DNA of 64,000 bases from Paenibacillus sp. (GTDB lineage Bacteria; Bacteroidota; Bacteroidia; Bacteroidales; Muribaculaceae). The DNA lies in contig JAMPHR010000002.1 in the NCBI GenBank assembly GCA_023663345.1, positions 311,331 to 375,330 of the forward strand, in the 5' to 3' direction. How positions within the stretch are numbered: position 1 is the first letter of the stretch; each line of letters begins with the position of its first letter. Under the pieces are notes generated by a model. The model worked only from the letters and a program-made list of their open reading frames with translations, did not search any database and was not told the origin of the DNA. The translations under genes and the position numbers were made by a program. Below are positions 15,464 to 23,951 of the stretch, piece after piece.

Positions 15464-17503
15464 ATGAATACCCTTACCCGACGTAAAATATCGCTTCGCG
15501 TGTTGCTTTTCGTTGCCGCTGTGGCTCTCATAGTCTATTTCCTCCCGCGCACCGACAAGGACCATTATATCTACGAGGTGAACCGCCCGTGGAGCTATGC
15601 CCTGCTCACGGCACCGTTTGACATTCCGGTGCATCTCGACTCGGCGAGCATGGCTCTGGTGAAGGACAGCATCGATATGCACTTTGAGCCGGTGTATGTG
15701 CGCGATCTGGCGGCTGAGAAGACTCTGATCTCCGACTATACCATGCGTCTCAACTCCACACCGGGGCTGAATATAACGCCTGCTCAGAAGAATCAGATAA
15801 TCAAGGCGATACGCGAGGTGTACGACAACGGTATAGTGGACCGCGACACCTATCAGCGCATAGCGGCGGGCAATCTGCCGTCGGTGAGGTTTGTCCACGA
15901 CAATGTGGCCATATCCATGCCCACGCGCAACTATCTGTCGGCGTTCAGGGCCTACGAGCACATGGACAGTGTGCTCCGCGACCGCGACGTGAGGGCGGCG
16001 CTGACAGCCACACGCCTCTCGGACATGTTGCAGCCCAATATCTCGCTCGACACTCTCACCTCCAAGCGTCTCATCGACGAGGCCTATCAGAAGGCCATGG
16101 CCCCGATAGGGGTGATACAGCAGGGGGAGCGCATCATCGACAAGGGTGATATAGTGAACACGCGCCTGGCTACAATTCTGGACACTTACGAGGAGATGAT
16201 CGAGGACCGCGGACAGGGCACCATCTCGCAGCACCATTACCCGGTGGCGGGGCAGATACTGTATATGCTCATCCTCTTCGGGGCGCTCTACGGGTATCTG
16301 TTCTTCTTCCGGCCCAAATATTTCGACGATGACCGCACTGTGGTGTTCCTGATGTCGCTCGTGACGGTGTTCACGCTCTTTGCGTTCGCCATGCAGGCCA
16401 CGTTCCACTCGGGGCTCTACATAGCGCCGTTCACGATGATACCGATACTTGTGCTGGTGTTTCTGGACTCGCGCACGGCCTATTTCGTGCATCTTATCGA
16501 GGTGCTGGCATGTGCCATAATCTCGGCCTATCCGTCGGAGTTTATCTATCTTCAGTTCATCGCGGGCGTGGTGGCTATCGACTCGCTCAAGGATCTGACG
16601 AGCCGTAGCCAGCTGATACGCACGGCGGCGTTCATTTTTGTGGCCTATTCGCTCAGCTATGTGTCGATCGAGGTGATGCAGACCGGTACGCTCAACAAGA
16701 TGGAGGGACGCACGTTTGGTTGCTTCGGCATCAATGCTATCCTCATCTCGTTCAGCTACGTGCTGATGTTCCTGGTGGAGAGGGTATTTGGCTACACGTC
16801 GAGGGTTACGCTCGTGGAGCTCTCGGATACCAACAGTCCGCTGCTCAGGGAACTGTCGGAGGAGTGTCCCGGCACATTCAACCATTCGATGGCTGTGAGC
16901 AATCTCGCGTCGGCCGCTGCCCAGGCCATAGGGGCTAATGTGCAGATGGTGAGGACCGGTGCGCTGTATCACGATATAGGCAAGATTAAGAATCCGGCGT
17001 TCTTTACCGAGAATCAGCATGGTATCAATCCCCATGATTCGCTCGATCCCATACAGAGTTCGCGGGTTGTGACGGGACATGTGCGCGACGGATTGGCTAT
17101 GGCCGAGAAGGCTAAGTTGCCTGAGAAGATACGCGAGTTTATCACGGAGCATCATGGAGCAGGCAAAGCACGCTATTTCTATAATACCTATTGCAATCTA
17201 CATCCGGGCGAGGAGGTGGATCCGGCGCCGTTCACCTATCCCGGTCCTAATCCTCAGAGCAAGGAGACCTCTTTGCTGATGATGGCCGATGCCGTTGAGG
17301 CGGCCTCGCGTTCGCTGAAGGAGCATACGCCTGAAGCTATTTCAGGGCTGGTCAATAAGATTATCGACGGGCAGATAGCTGAGGGGTTGCACAATGAGTC
17401 GCCTATCTCGTTCAGGGATGTTCAGGCGGTGAAGGAGTCGTTCATCCAACGCCTCCGCACGATGTATCATTCAAGGATATCGTATCCTGAGTTGAAGAAG
17501 TGA
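15464..17503 (+). CDS. 7TM HD-domain phosphohydrolase (PgpH/YqfF type)
   Basis: 679-residue membrane protein. An N-terminal helix (residues 7-25) leads into a periplasmic 7TMR-HDED-like domain (to about 265), then seven membrane helices (about 265-450), then a cytoplasmic HD phosphohydrolase domain. The metal ligands are in CPGTFNHSMAVSNLA, TGALYHDIGKI and EHHGAGKARYF. In Firmicutes, PgpH hydrolyses cyclic di-AMP; the same architecture in Bacteroidetes suggests a similar role, but this is inference. It starts nine bases after the DUF2752 gene. AGTATAGA repeats follow its stop. Confidence 0.9.
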   Translation: MNTLTRRKISLRVLLFVAAVALIVYFLPRTDKDHYIYEVNRPWSYALLTAPFDIPVHLDSASMALVKDSIDMHFEPVYVRDLAAEKTLISDYTMRLNSTPGLNITPAQKNQIIKAIREVYDNGIVDRDTYQRIAAGNLPSVRFVHDNVAISMPTRNYLSAFRAYEHMDSVLRDRDVRAALTATRLSDMLQPNISLDTLTSKRLIDEAYQKAMAPIGVIQQGERIIDKGDIVNTRLATILDTYEEMIEDRGQGTISQHHYPVAGQILYMLILFGALYGYLFFFRPKYFDDDRTVVFLMSLVTVFTLFAFAMQATFHSGLYIAPFTMIPILVLVFLDSRTAYFVHLIEVLACAIISAYPSEFIYLQFIAGVVAIDSLKDLTSRSQLIRTAAFIFVAYSLSYVSIEVMQTGTLNKMEGRTFGCFGINAILISFSYVLMFLVERVFGYTSRVTLVELSDTNSPLLRELSEECPGTFNHSMAVSNLASAAAQAIGANVQMVRTGALYHDIGKIKNPAFFTENQHGINPHDSLDPIQSSRVVTGHVRDGLAMAEKAKLPEKIREFITEHHGAGKARYFYNTYCNLHPGEEVDPAPFTYPGPNPQSKETSLLMMADAVEAASRSLKEHTPEAISGLVNKIIDGQIAEGLHNESPISFRDVQAVKESFIQRLRTMYHSRISYPELKK

Positions 17504-17507
17504 TTTT

Positions 17508-17576
17508 AGTATAGAGGGGGGGAAGTATAGACCAGTTTGTAGTATAGAGGAGGAAGTATAGAAGTATAGAAAATAG
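17508..17576 (+). repeat. AGTATAGA array after the PgpH-type gene
   Basis: Five exact AGTATAGA copies start at 17508, 17524, 17541, 17555 and 17563, mostly followed by G-runs. This is the same motif as the larger block near 35 kb. Confidence 0.85.
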
Positions 17577-17677
17577 TTCCCTTGGCCGGGGATATTTATG
17601 CCATTTTTCAGGGCTTTTGGAGTGGATTGGGGATGAATTGGATCGTCACTATGTGGCTTGGTGGTGCTGTGGTGGGG

Positions 17678-19834
17678 TTATTTGCGGCGGGATTTGCCGG
17701 TGAAGTGGCGGAGGTGACGGAGGGTGTGCATGGCCCAGAGATAGATGGTGGACGGCGGGGCGGCGATGTCGGTGGCCATGGTCTCGGCCATTGTCATGGG
17801 TGCCTCGGTGCCAAACTGGCTCGGGTAGATCATGATGAGGTTGGCGTTGGCGAAGTAACGGTGGAGGTATTCGGGCACGGCGTCCATGTCGCTGTCGAAC
17901 GACACGGCGGCACGACGCGAGCTTACCACCACGAGCAGATCGTCGTCGTCGACGGAATTGGACTTCACCACAAAGTCGTCGAAGTTCTCCACGTTGTCAA
18001 AACTCATGGGGATCTCTATCTTGGACTGGGCCAGGACGGTGCGTATCATGGGGCGTGTGGAGCTTTCACACCAGAACTCGATGTGACACCCGATGTGGCG
18101 GCAGAGGTTGCCCATGGCCTGCACCCAACGGCGGAATCCGGTCTCGAACTGGGCATTCTTTGGGAGGGCCACCACGATGCGGTTCATGGTGGAGAGGGGG
18201 ATGAAACAGCGGGTGATGACCACCATGCGGTTGGTGCTCTGGAGGAGGCGTTCGATCTTGTCGCCGAGGAATGAGTCGAGGAGGGTGTTGCGGCGGTGGA
18301 GTCCTATGATCACTTCGGTGATGTCGCGCTCGGCCATGGTGTTGAGTACGCCGGTTATGATATTGAGGTCGTAACGCTCGATGGGGTTGAGGGAGACTTC
18401 AACGGATGAGGCCGCGCGCTCGGCTACGTCGAGCGAGTTGCGGCTGATGGAGCGAGCGGAGGCTGAGTTGTCGTTGCGCACGTGGAGGGCGTAGAAATCG
18501 CCCGGAATGGATGAGTCGGGGAATCTCATTGCCAGGGCAAGATCGACGATTCCAGGAGCTGTGAGGGGGTTGGAGACGGCTATCAGAGTGCGGGGGTGGG
18601 TGCTCGACTCGTCCTTGGTGAGCTCCTCGTCGGCTTGCTCGAGCATCTGCACCTTGAGTTTGGAGGCGGCGCGGGCGGTGCCCATGGAGGATACGGAGCA
18701 TGTGACAAGGATCATGACCACGGTGCCGTTGAGGATCTCGACCCCGAAGAGGCCCATGCCGTAGCCGATCATCACCACGGCGAGAGCCACGGCGGTGTGG
18801 GCGTTGGAGAGCTGGTACATTATGGTGCGGTCGACCGGTGTGAGATGGAACACCTGTTGGGTGACGTAGGCGGCGAGCCATTTGGCAAACATAGCCACGG
18901 CCGACATGACGGCGGCGATATAGAGGGTGTCCCAGCCCTGTGTGACCACGTGGATATCTATGAGCATACCCACGCCTATTAGGAAGTAGGGGATGAAGAT
19001 AGCGTTGCCTACAAATTCGAGCCGGCCCATAAGGGTGGAGCGGGAGGGGATGAAGCGGTTGAGCACCAGTCCGGCGAAGAATGCTCCAAATACTCCCTCA
19101 ATGCCTATCCATGAGGCTACGGCGGCGGCGAGGAACACCATTACCATTATGTAGATGAATTGCTGGATGCCGTCGTGATATTTCTTGAAGAAGTAGGCTG
19201 TGAGGCGGGGGTAGATGTAGAAGATACCGGCACAGTAGACCACGAGGTAGCCGAGGACGCTGAGGAGCGAGCGCATGGAGCCTTCCCTGACCACGCCGAG
19301 GACTCCGGCGAGTACTATGAGGGAGCCGAGCACGGTGACGATGGTACCGGCTATGGCAATGATGACTGCGGGGGAACGGGTGACTCCGAATCGGGCTACG
19401 ATGGGGTAGGCCAGGAGGGTGTGGGCGGCAAACATCGAGGCGAGCAGCGAGGCTTCTGGCAATCCCATGCCGAGGACGGTGACGGCAACGCCGGCTCCGA
19501 GTACGAGGGGGATCAGGAAAGTGAATGCTCCGAATGTGAGGCCTTTGCGCAGGTTTTTCTTGAGGTGGTACATGTCGATCTCTATTCCGGCGAGGAACAT
19601 GAGATAGAGGATGCCTACCTGGCCGAAGACTTCAAAGCTCATGTCGCGGTCGAGGAGCGCGAATCCGTGGGGGCCTACAGCGATACCGGCGATGATGAGT
19701 CCGATTACATGGGGGATCTTGAGGCGGTTGAGCAGAAGAGGGGTCACAAGTATAATGGCCATCACCGTCAGGAATATCGGTACCGGCTGGGTGATGAGCG
19801 GAACTCGCGATAGTATTGTTGCCTCCAGAATCAT
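17678..19834 (-). CDS. Cation/proton antiporter, CPA2 family, with UspA-like tail
   Basis: 718-residue inner-membrane antiporter. Residues 10-385 contain about twelve membrane helices of the Na+/H+ exchanger fold (IPHVIGLIIAGIAVGPHGF early, GVFGAFFAGLVLNRFIPS mid, and a late helix with ALAVVMIGYGMGLFG). Residues 420-690 form a cytoplasmic region with two universal-stress-like halves (TLIAVSNPLTAPGIVDLA, then MNRIVVALPKNAQFETGF). There is no KTN/TrkA domain, so nucleotide control probably runs through the Usp part. Na+ versus K+ specificity is not evident. It stands alone; its -7 box is at 19866-19873. Confidence 0.88.
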   Translation of the reverse strand: MILEATILSRVPLITQPVPIFLTVMAIILVTPLLLNRLKIPHVIGLIIAGIAVGPHGFALLDRDMSFEVFGQVGILYLMFLAGIEIDMYHLKKNLRKGLTFGAFTFLIPLVLGAGVAVTVLGMGLPEASLLASMFAAHTLLAYPIVARFGVTRSPAVIIAIAGTIVTVLGSLIVLAGVLGVVREGSMRSLLSVLGYLVVYCAGIFYIYPRLTAYFFKKYHDGIQQFIYIMVMVFLAAAVASWIGIEGVFGAFFAGLVLNRFIPSRSTLMGRLEFVGNAIFIPYFLIGVGMLIDIHVVTQGWDTLYIAAVMSAVAMFAKWLAAYVTQQVFHLTPVDRTIMYQLSNAHTAVALAVVMIGYGMGLFGVEILNGTVVMILVTCSVSSMGTARAASKLKVQMLEQADEELTKDESSTHPRTLIAVSNPLTAPGIVDLALAMRFPDSSIPGDFYALHVRNDNSASARSISRNSLDVAERAASSVEVSLNPIERYDLNIITGVLNTMAERDITEVIIGLHRRNTLLDSFLGDKIERLLQSTNRMVVITRCFIPLSTMNRIVVALPKNAQFETGFRRWVQAMGNLCRHIGCHIEFWCESSTRPMIRTVLAQSKIEIPMSFDNVENFDDFVVKSNSVDDDDLLVVVSSRRAAVSFDSDMDAVPEYLHRYFANANLIMIYPSQFGTEAPMTMAETMATDIAAPPSTIYLWAMHTLRHLRHFTGKSRRK

Positions 19835-19865
19835 TCTAATAGCTACGTGTAGTTGCGTTGTTCTG

Positions 19866-19873
19866 CAAATTTA
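19866..19873 (-). promoter_or_regulatory. Candidate -7 box for the antiporter
   Basis: Minus strand TAAATTTG, about 31 bases upstream of the ATG. No clear -33 element. Confidence 0.35.
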
Positions 19874-19943
19874 CTCAAAAAATCTCAGACCATCGGCGGA
19901 GGAGCGAAAATTTTTATGGACGGGGTGGAGAATATAAAAAAAG

Positions 19944-19988
19944 GAAAAGAAACGCTTCACTCATTGATGAGTAACGGCGTTTCTTTTC
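19944..19988. terminator. Near-perfect 45-base hairpin
   Basis: GAAAAGAAACGC (19944-19955) pairs with GCGTTTCTTTTC (19977-19988), and ACTCAT (19959-19964) with ATGAGT (19967-19972), leaving only small internal loops. The outer stem has a T-rich 3' arm on the plus strand. No plus-strand gene ends nearby, so it may terminate minus-strand read-through from the lipoprotein genes before the antiporter promoter. Confidence 0.6.
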
Positions 19989-20011
19989 AGTTGGAGTTTG
20001 AGGCAGGTCGG

Positions 20012-20035
20012 TTAGAGTGTAAAAATACACTCTAA
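20012..20035. terminator. Bidirectional hairpin after the lipoprotein gene
   Basis: TTAGAGTGTA (20012-20021) and TACACTCTAA (20026-20035) form a perfect 10-base-pair stem with an AAAA loop. It lies 13 bases beyond the stop of the minus-strand lipoprotein gene and before the larger hairpin at 19944. Confidence 0.55.
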
Positions 20036-20047
20036 TTCATCTCGAGA

Positions 20048-20455
20048 TCATACATCCCGGGACAGGCGAATGATTGTGCCTTCAATGTTGAGGCTTATGA
20101 TATCGTTGTTGATTGTTCCTGTGATGGTAGTGCCGGCTTCAAAGCTGTCAAATTCTTCAGGATTGGAGCAACTTGCAATATTGAGTGTTATCTGATTGCC
20201 GGATACAGAATATGATCCGCGGAAGTATGTGTAAATTCCATCTTCGGTATCCTCATCACCGACTTCTCCATGAAAAGCTCCTTTTTCAAAATTCAGAAAC
20301 ATATATGCATCGGAGCTTTCATAGAACCATTCACCGGTGATATCGATTGCCGGAGCGTTGTCGTCATCATCGTCGCCACAAGAAGAGACTATCAACGAGA
20401 ACGGAAGAATGAGGAGAAAAAGAGGAAGAATTGTTTTGAATAATTTTTGAGTCAT
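20048..20455 (-). CDS. Small Asp-rich lipoprotein
   Basis: 135 residues. A signal peptide with VSSC lipobox is followed directly by GDDDDDN, the acidic +2 to +6 stretch that in Bacteroidetes directs lipoproteins to the cell surface (established for several species). The mature part starts TGEWFYESSDAYMFLNFE and is all-beta with a lipocalin-like rhythm (GSYSVSGNQITLNIAS, then TTITGTINNDIISLNI). This resembles small META or lipocalin-like domains. No function is known. It belongs to an AT-richer island and is probably expressed with the upstream lipoprotein. Confidence 0.7.
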   Translation of the reverse strand: MTQKLFKTILPLFLLILPFSLIVSSCGDDDDDNAPAIDITGEWFYESSDAYMFLNFEKGAFHGEVGDEDTEDGIYTYFRGSYSVSGNQITLNIASCSNPEEFDSFEAGTTITGTINNDIISLNIEGTIIRLSRDV

Positions 20456-20492
20456 AATGAGTTATGTGTATATCTGTATGTTTATGTGATAT

Positions 20493-21101
20493 TTATCTTA
20501 GTTCGTATTTCCCGATACATACGCTCTGCTTTTTTGCAGTGACGAATACACCTATAGCTGCATTGCGGGCATCGTATAATTCATCATCAAGAGTTTCCTT
20601 AATATCGTTGCGGAGAGCGATTTCAGAACTGGTGAGCTTCTCTCCTGCTGCCTGCTTGTTTTTCAAGGCCACGTAGGAGGGCAAATAGAAATTGCTGACG
20701 GGGCTTATGCCTTGTGATATCTGATAGAAGTAAAATGGGTGGTGAATTTTGATAGTTGTGGTTTTGCCGTTGGTCGAGACGTTTCGGGTTGCTAATTTAT
20801 CGGAAGAATTGATGGTTGCACATTCATCGGAGTATTTGTTGCCGTGGCCGACTTCGTATTCTATAGATGCACCTCCAAGAGCATCAGATAGTGTGGATTC
20901 AATTGTTATATCCCAGAAATAGTCGTTGAATGAAACCTGACATTTTACATTGTCTAACACTAAATTCTCAAATTCTTCGGATGATGATACATTGACGTTA
21001 CCAATGTTATCATCGTCATCGTCGGAGCAAGAGATCATGATGAATGACAGAGGAATGAGCAATAGGCATGACAGGAGGTGGTTGTAAAAAATTTTTCCCA
21101 T
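20493..21101 (-). CDS. Asp-rich lipoprotein of unknown function
   Basis: ATG 21101 (MGKIFYNHLL) is chosen because it gives a compact lipoprotein signal ending ISC; the upstream ATG at 21125 would lie inside a perfect inverted repeat. SDDDDDN follows the Cys, the surface-export type of signal. The mature region of about 175 residues (VKCQVSFNDYFWDITIE, then TTTIKIHHPFYFYQIS) matches no family I recognise. The C-terminal half is helical (TSSEIALRNDIKETLDDE). The promoter region carries the 15-base inverted repeat at 21122-21172. Confidence 0.65.
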   Translation of the reverse strand: MGKIFYNHLLSCLLLIPLSFIMISCSDDDDDNIGNVNVSSSEEFENLVLDNVKCQVSFNDYFWDITIESTLSDALGGASIEYEVGHGNKYSDECATINSSDKLATRNVSTNGKTTTIKIHHPFYFYQISQGISPVSNFYLPSYVALKNKQAAGEKLTSSEIALRNDIKETLDDELYDARNAAIGVFVTAKKQSVCIGKYELR

Positions 21102-21121
21102 GTTTAAGTATAAGAAATAAG

Positions 21122-21172
21122 CCACAGGTATCCGGAGGTATCGTAGCCTTTAATAATTCCGGATACCTGTGG
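21122..21172. promoter_or_regulatory. 15-base perfect inverted repeat before a lipoprotein start
   Basis: Arms at 21122-21136 (CCACAGGTATCCGGA) and 21158-21172 are exact complements with a 21-base loop. One bulge extends the pairing further on both sides. It lies 20 bases upstream of the ATG at 21101 and 63 bases after the stop of the beta-barrel gene. On the plus strand a TTTTTTT run follows. It may be a terminator, an operator or a leader hairpin. Confidence 0.6.
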
Positions 21173-21234
21173 GCTTATAAGTAATTTTTTTAAGGAGCCT
21201 GATAAGTAAGTTTTTAATGTTGGATCCTAATTCA

Positions 21235-21999
21235 TTAGAAGATATAACCTACTCCAACGGCGAGTGTGGATGTATTGGCTTTCTTAAAGATATTCATGAA
21301 GTCGGAGCCATAGGTTATGCCGGCATAGTACTTATTGCTGAAAATAAAGTTTGCACCGATATGCCATCCTATCTGAAAGCGTTTCCAAGCAGTATTCTTA
21401 TCTCCGGTATCCTTTTTATCGAAGTTGTTTATGTCTTTTTTTACACCGAAGGTATCTTTGAAGTCATCATCGTCCATGTTATCAACTCTTTCCTGGAGAT
21501 ACTCGTCTTCGGTGTCGACGGAATATTTTGTCTTCGATAGGATATTGAATTTGACATTCAGTCCTACGAGCGGTTCTATGGCAAATGTCGGAGACACGCT
21601 GAACTTATAGGAAAGATTTACCGGAACGGCAACGTTGAGTGTTGTCAGTTTTTGGTTGAGGTAAGTGTTCTGAGAGTATCCGGATAGTTTCTTTTCATCA
21701 CTCCAGAAACCTACGTGCGCGTCGACGCCTGATTGTAGATAAATAGGGTGGTTCTGAGAGAGCGATATCCCATGAATCCACTTGACACCTACACCATTGG
21801 TAGAGAAGTCGTCTCCTTTATCGGGAGAATATTTCTCGTTGACATACGATACCTGGAAACGGTCGTAAGTAGGCGAGTTGGTTTCGGATGAATAGCTCGT
21901 TGAGGTCGAGCCGTGGGATGTGGTGTTGGTGAATTGTGCCGAGGCATTGAGACCTATGGCCATGGCTCCAATAAGGAGCATTAGATGAAGCTTCTTCAT
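21235..21999 (-). CDS. Outer-membrane beta-barrel protein (porin/PorT-like)
   Basis: 254 residues. A signal peptide ends near LNASAQ (residue 22). The mature chain alternates polar and aromatic residues in barrel fashion (TYDRFQVSYVNEKYSP, VAVPVNLSYKFSVSPTF, AIEPLVGLNVKFNI, RFQIGWHIGANFIFSNK) and ends ALAVGVGYIF, with the C-terminal Phe expected of outer-membrane barrels. It resembles the small outer-membrane beta-barrel (OMP_b-brl) family common in Bacteroidetes. Between strands is an acidic insert (DNMDDDDFKDTFG). Ligand or channel role is unknown. It lies upstream of two lipoprotein genes on the same strand. Confidence 0.75.
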   Translation of the reverse strand: MKKLHLMLLIGAMAIGLNASAQFTNTTSHGSTSTSYSSETNSPTYDRFQVSYVNEKYSPDKGDDFSTNGVGVKWIHGISLSQNHPIYLQSGVDAHVGFWSDEKKLSGYSQNTYLNQKLTTLNVAVPVNLSYKFSVSPTFAIEPLVGLNVKFNILSKTKYSVDTEDEYLQERVDNMDDDDFKDTFGVKKDINNFDKKDTGDKNTAWKRFQIGWHIGANFIFSNKYYAGITYGSDFMNIFKKANTSTLAVGVGYIF

Positions 22000-22063
22000 T
22001 AAGGAGTGGTTGATGGGGTTAAACGTGGTTATATTATTTAAGTTTTATGCCTGAGATTAGGTG

Positions 22064-23059
22064 TTATTCATGGAAATTCATTCTCCATATATTAGCTATC
22101 GCATTGGGGTCGCCTCGTTGAGATACAAAATATATGTATTTTCCGTCGTTTGACCATATAGGTGAAAGATCGTCGGCGGCATGATGTGTGAGTTGACGCA
22201 ATTCCGACCCGTCAAGGCGACTGACGTAAATGTCGGTATTTCTGTAGGATATGTTTTGATCTTGAATTTTAGAAGAACCGACAAACAGTAGCCATTGGCC
22301 GTCAGGTGAAAGCAATGGGGTGGTGAAAGAGCGTTCAGAATCGCTGACTATGCACTCTTCTTCGCCTGTCTCATAATTGATTCTCCATATTTCGGATCGG
22401 CCGTCACCGCCATTACGTGCGACTATAATAGTATTCTTGCCGGCCGGAGCGGGATTGTATCCGGTGGTGAATGATGACAGGAAATTATTTTTGAGATTAT
22501 AACTCCATATAGATGTCCCGTTTTTCTCTGCGCGGGTGAAGAATACCTGTTCTCCGGACATGTCTACGATAGGGGAATAGTCTTTTCCGTCTCCTGTGAT
22601 CTGTCGGCATACGAATCCGGTCGAGGCATCGGTTCGGAACAGTTGGTTTTGTCCGGCACGTTTTTCAGAAAAATATAGTTGCTTTCCGTCGTGCGAGAAT
22701 GAGAAGTCTATAACTCCGGTGCGGGATGTGCGTTGACGGGATGCTCCCTGGTGGTTGGCATCTTTTATGAAGATGTTGGTAGTGTTGTTACGGTTTGAGA
22801 GATAGGCTATTTCCTCTTTTCCAGGCACTATTGCGATTACGCGGTTGGAGAACCATTGGATCGAATTGATATTGCGACGTACTTCCGGGAGGCAGACATA
22901 GTCGGAATTCTTGGATATTTTAGTCAGTTCAAGTCCCCCTTCCTCGGGTACGGATACTACGGAATAATCGACTTTCTGTGCAATCATAACACTGGCGGAT
23001 AGTGTTATAATCAACCCCGTAAGTAATAAGCGGAGAGAGGTGGCAGGGAATGAGTGCAT
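22064..23059 (-). CDS. Secreted PD40 (TolB-like) beta-propeller protein
   Basis: ATG 23059 (MHSFPATSLR) starts directly before a signal peptide that ends in MIAQ. The mature protein consists of repeated WD40-like PD40 blades: FSHDGKQLYFSEKRAGQNQ, YSPIVDMSGEQVFFTRAEK, LLSPDGQWLLFVGSSK and IWSNDGKYIYFVSQRG. Such propellers bind proteins or ligands in the periplasm or at the surface. At about 331 residues it has no peptidase domain, so it is not a dipeptidyl peptidase. A -7 box (TAATTTTG, minus strand 23096-23103) lies just upstream. It is the first gene of the AT-rich minus-strand island. Confidence 0.78.
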   Translation of the reverse strand: MHSFPATSLRLLLTGLIITLSASVMIAQKVDYSVVSVPEEGGLELTKISKNSDYVCLPEVRRNINSIQWFSNRVIAIVPGKEEIAYLSNRNNTTNIFIKDANHQGASRQRTSRTGVIDFSFSHDGKQLYFSEKRAGQNQLFRTDASTGFVCRQITGDGKDYSPIVDMSGEQVFFTRAEKNGTSIWSYNLKNNFLSSFTTGYNPAPAGKNTIIVARNGGDGRSEIWRINYETGEEECIVSDSERSFTTPLLSPDGQWLLFVGSSKIQDQNISYRNTDIYVSRLDGSELRQLTHHAADDLSPIWSNDGKYIYFVSQRGDPNAIANIWRMNFHE

Positions 23060-23095
23060 AGAAGAAATGTTTGCGTAGCGTTTAATAATCAAATG

Positions 23096-23103
23096 CAAAA
23101 TTA
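23096..23103 (-). promoter_or_regulatory. Candidate -7 box for the PD40 protein
   Basis: Minus-strand TAATTTTG about 36 bases before ATG 23059, with no recognisable -33 element. Confidence 0.4.
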
Positions 23104-23185
23104 CACAAACATTAATAAATCACCCCCCCCGGTAGTTAAATATAGTTAACGAGAGCGTAGGGAGTAAAATTTTGTATTAATCACG

Positions 23186-23944
23186 TTATTCGGTTAATAC
23201 ATGGAGGAGGTCTGAGAGGGTGATGAGGGGGATGGTGGTGGAGGGGAGGGGTTTTGTGGGGGCGGTGGGGTCCCAGGGGATGCCAGGGAGGTGGGCTGTG
23301 GGACAGCCGAGGGTTGTGGCGGGGAGGATGTCTTTGGAGATGCTGTCGCCTACCACGAGGATTTCGGAGGGGAGGATTTCAGCGGGATTGGTTTCGGCGG
23401 GGAGGGTGTTGAGGGCTTGGATGCCGAGGCGGAAGATGGCGGGGTCGGGCTTGCGGATGCCTACGGTGGTGCTGTCGATGACGGTGCGGAACAGGTGGGC
23501 TATGCCGAAGTCTGCGAGTACGGCAGATAGGTTGCCGTAGAAGTTGGAGACTATGGCGAGGGGGTAGCGGGAAGCGAGTGTCTCGAGCACGGGACGGACT
23601 TCGAGGATACATTCCCGGGCGCTTTCGTAGCAACGTGTGGCGATTCTCAGTATGGCGGGGTGGGGAGATTGTGGGGAGAGGTGGTCGGGTGTGGGGATGC
23701 CGGGGAGGTTGAGGTGGGTGAATTGGAGGGTGATTTTCTTGATCATTACATCAAGAAAGGTGTCGGTGGGACGGATGATGCCTGTGCCGTCGAGGGCGCG
23801 TTCGGCCATGACATAGGCGTGGCGGAAGTCATTGCGTGTGATATGGGGCATTTCGGCCCGGTAGGCGCGGTAGATGACTTCACTCCAGTGGTCACCCCGA
23901 CTGTCGAGGGTGCCTCCGTAATCGAAGATTATTGCCTTTATCAA
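23186..23944 (-). CDS. HAD-superfamily hydrolase, last gene of the lipid head-group cluster
   Basis: 252-residue HAD protein. Motif I is IIFDYGGTLD: the nucleophile Asp8 is present, but the usual second Asp (+2) is Gly, as in the FDYGGTL branch. Motif II is LAIVSNFYGN (Ser), the motif III lysine is in GIRKPDPAIF, and motif IV is ILVVGDSISKDI. A helical cap lies between motifs I and II. Its position seven bases after a CDP-alcohol phosphotransferase suggests dephosphorylation of a phospho-alcohol intermediate, but the missing +2 Asp makes ordinary phosphatase chemistry uncertain. An unusual Pro/Thr-rich stretch lies near the C-terminus. Confidence 0.82.
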   Translation of the reverse strand: MIKAIIFDYGGTLDSRGDHWSEVIYRAYRAEMPHITRNDFRHAYVMAERALDGTGIIRPTDTFLDVMIKKITLQFTHLNLPGIPTPDHLSPQSPHPAILRIATRCYESARECILEVRPVLETLASRYPLAIVSNFYGNLSAVLADFGIAHLFRTVIDSTTVGIRKPDPAIFRLGIQALNTLPAETNPAEILPSEILVVGDSISKDILPATTLGCPTAHLPGIPWDPTAPTKPLPSTTIPLITLSDLLHVLTE

Positions 23945-23951
23945 TGGTTGA

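Noticed and set aside
14978..17155. 725-codon open frame on the minus strand opposite the PgpH-type gene
   Set aside because: It is antisense to a clear HD-domain protein. The predicted protein is rich in His, Arg and Tyr with no domain, and arises from GC-rich codon bias.
17582..18274. 230-codon plus-strand frame at the end of the antiporter
   Set aside because: Opposite the conserved Usp-like tail of the antiporter; His/Gly/Val-rich with no domain.
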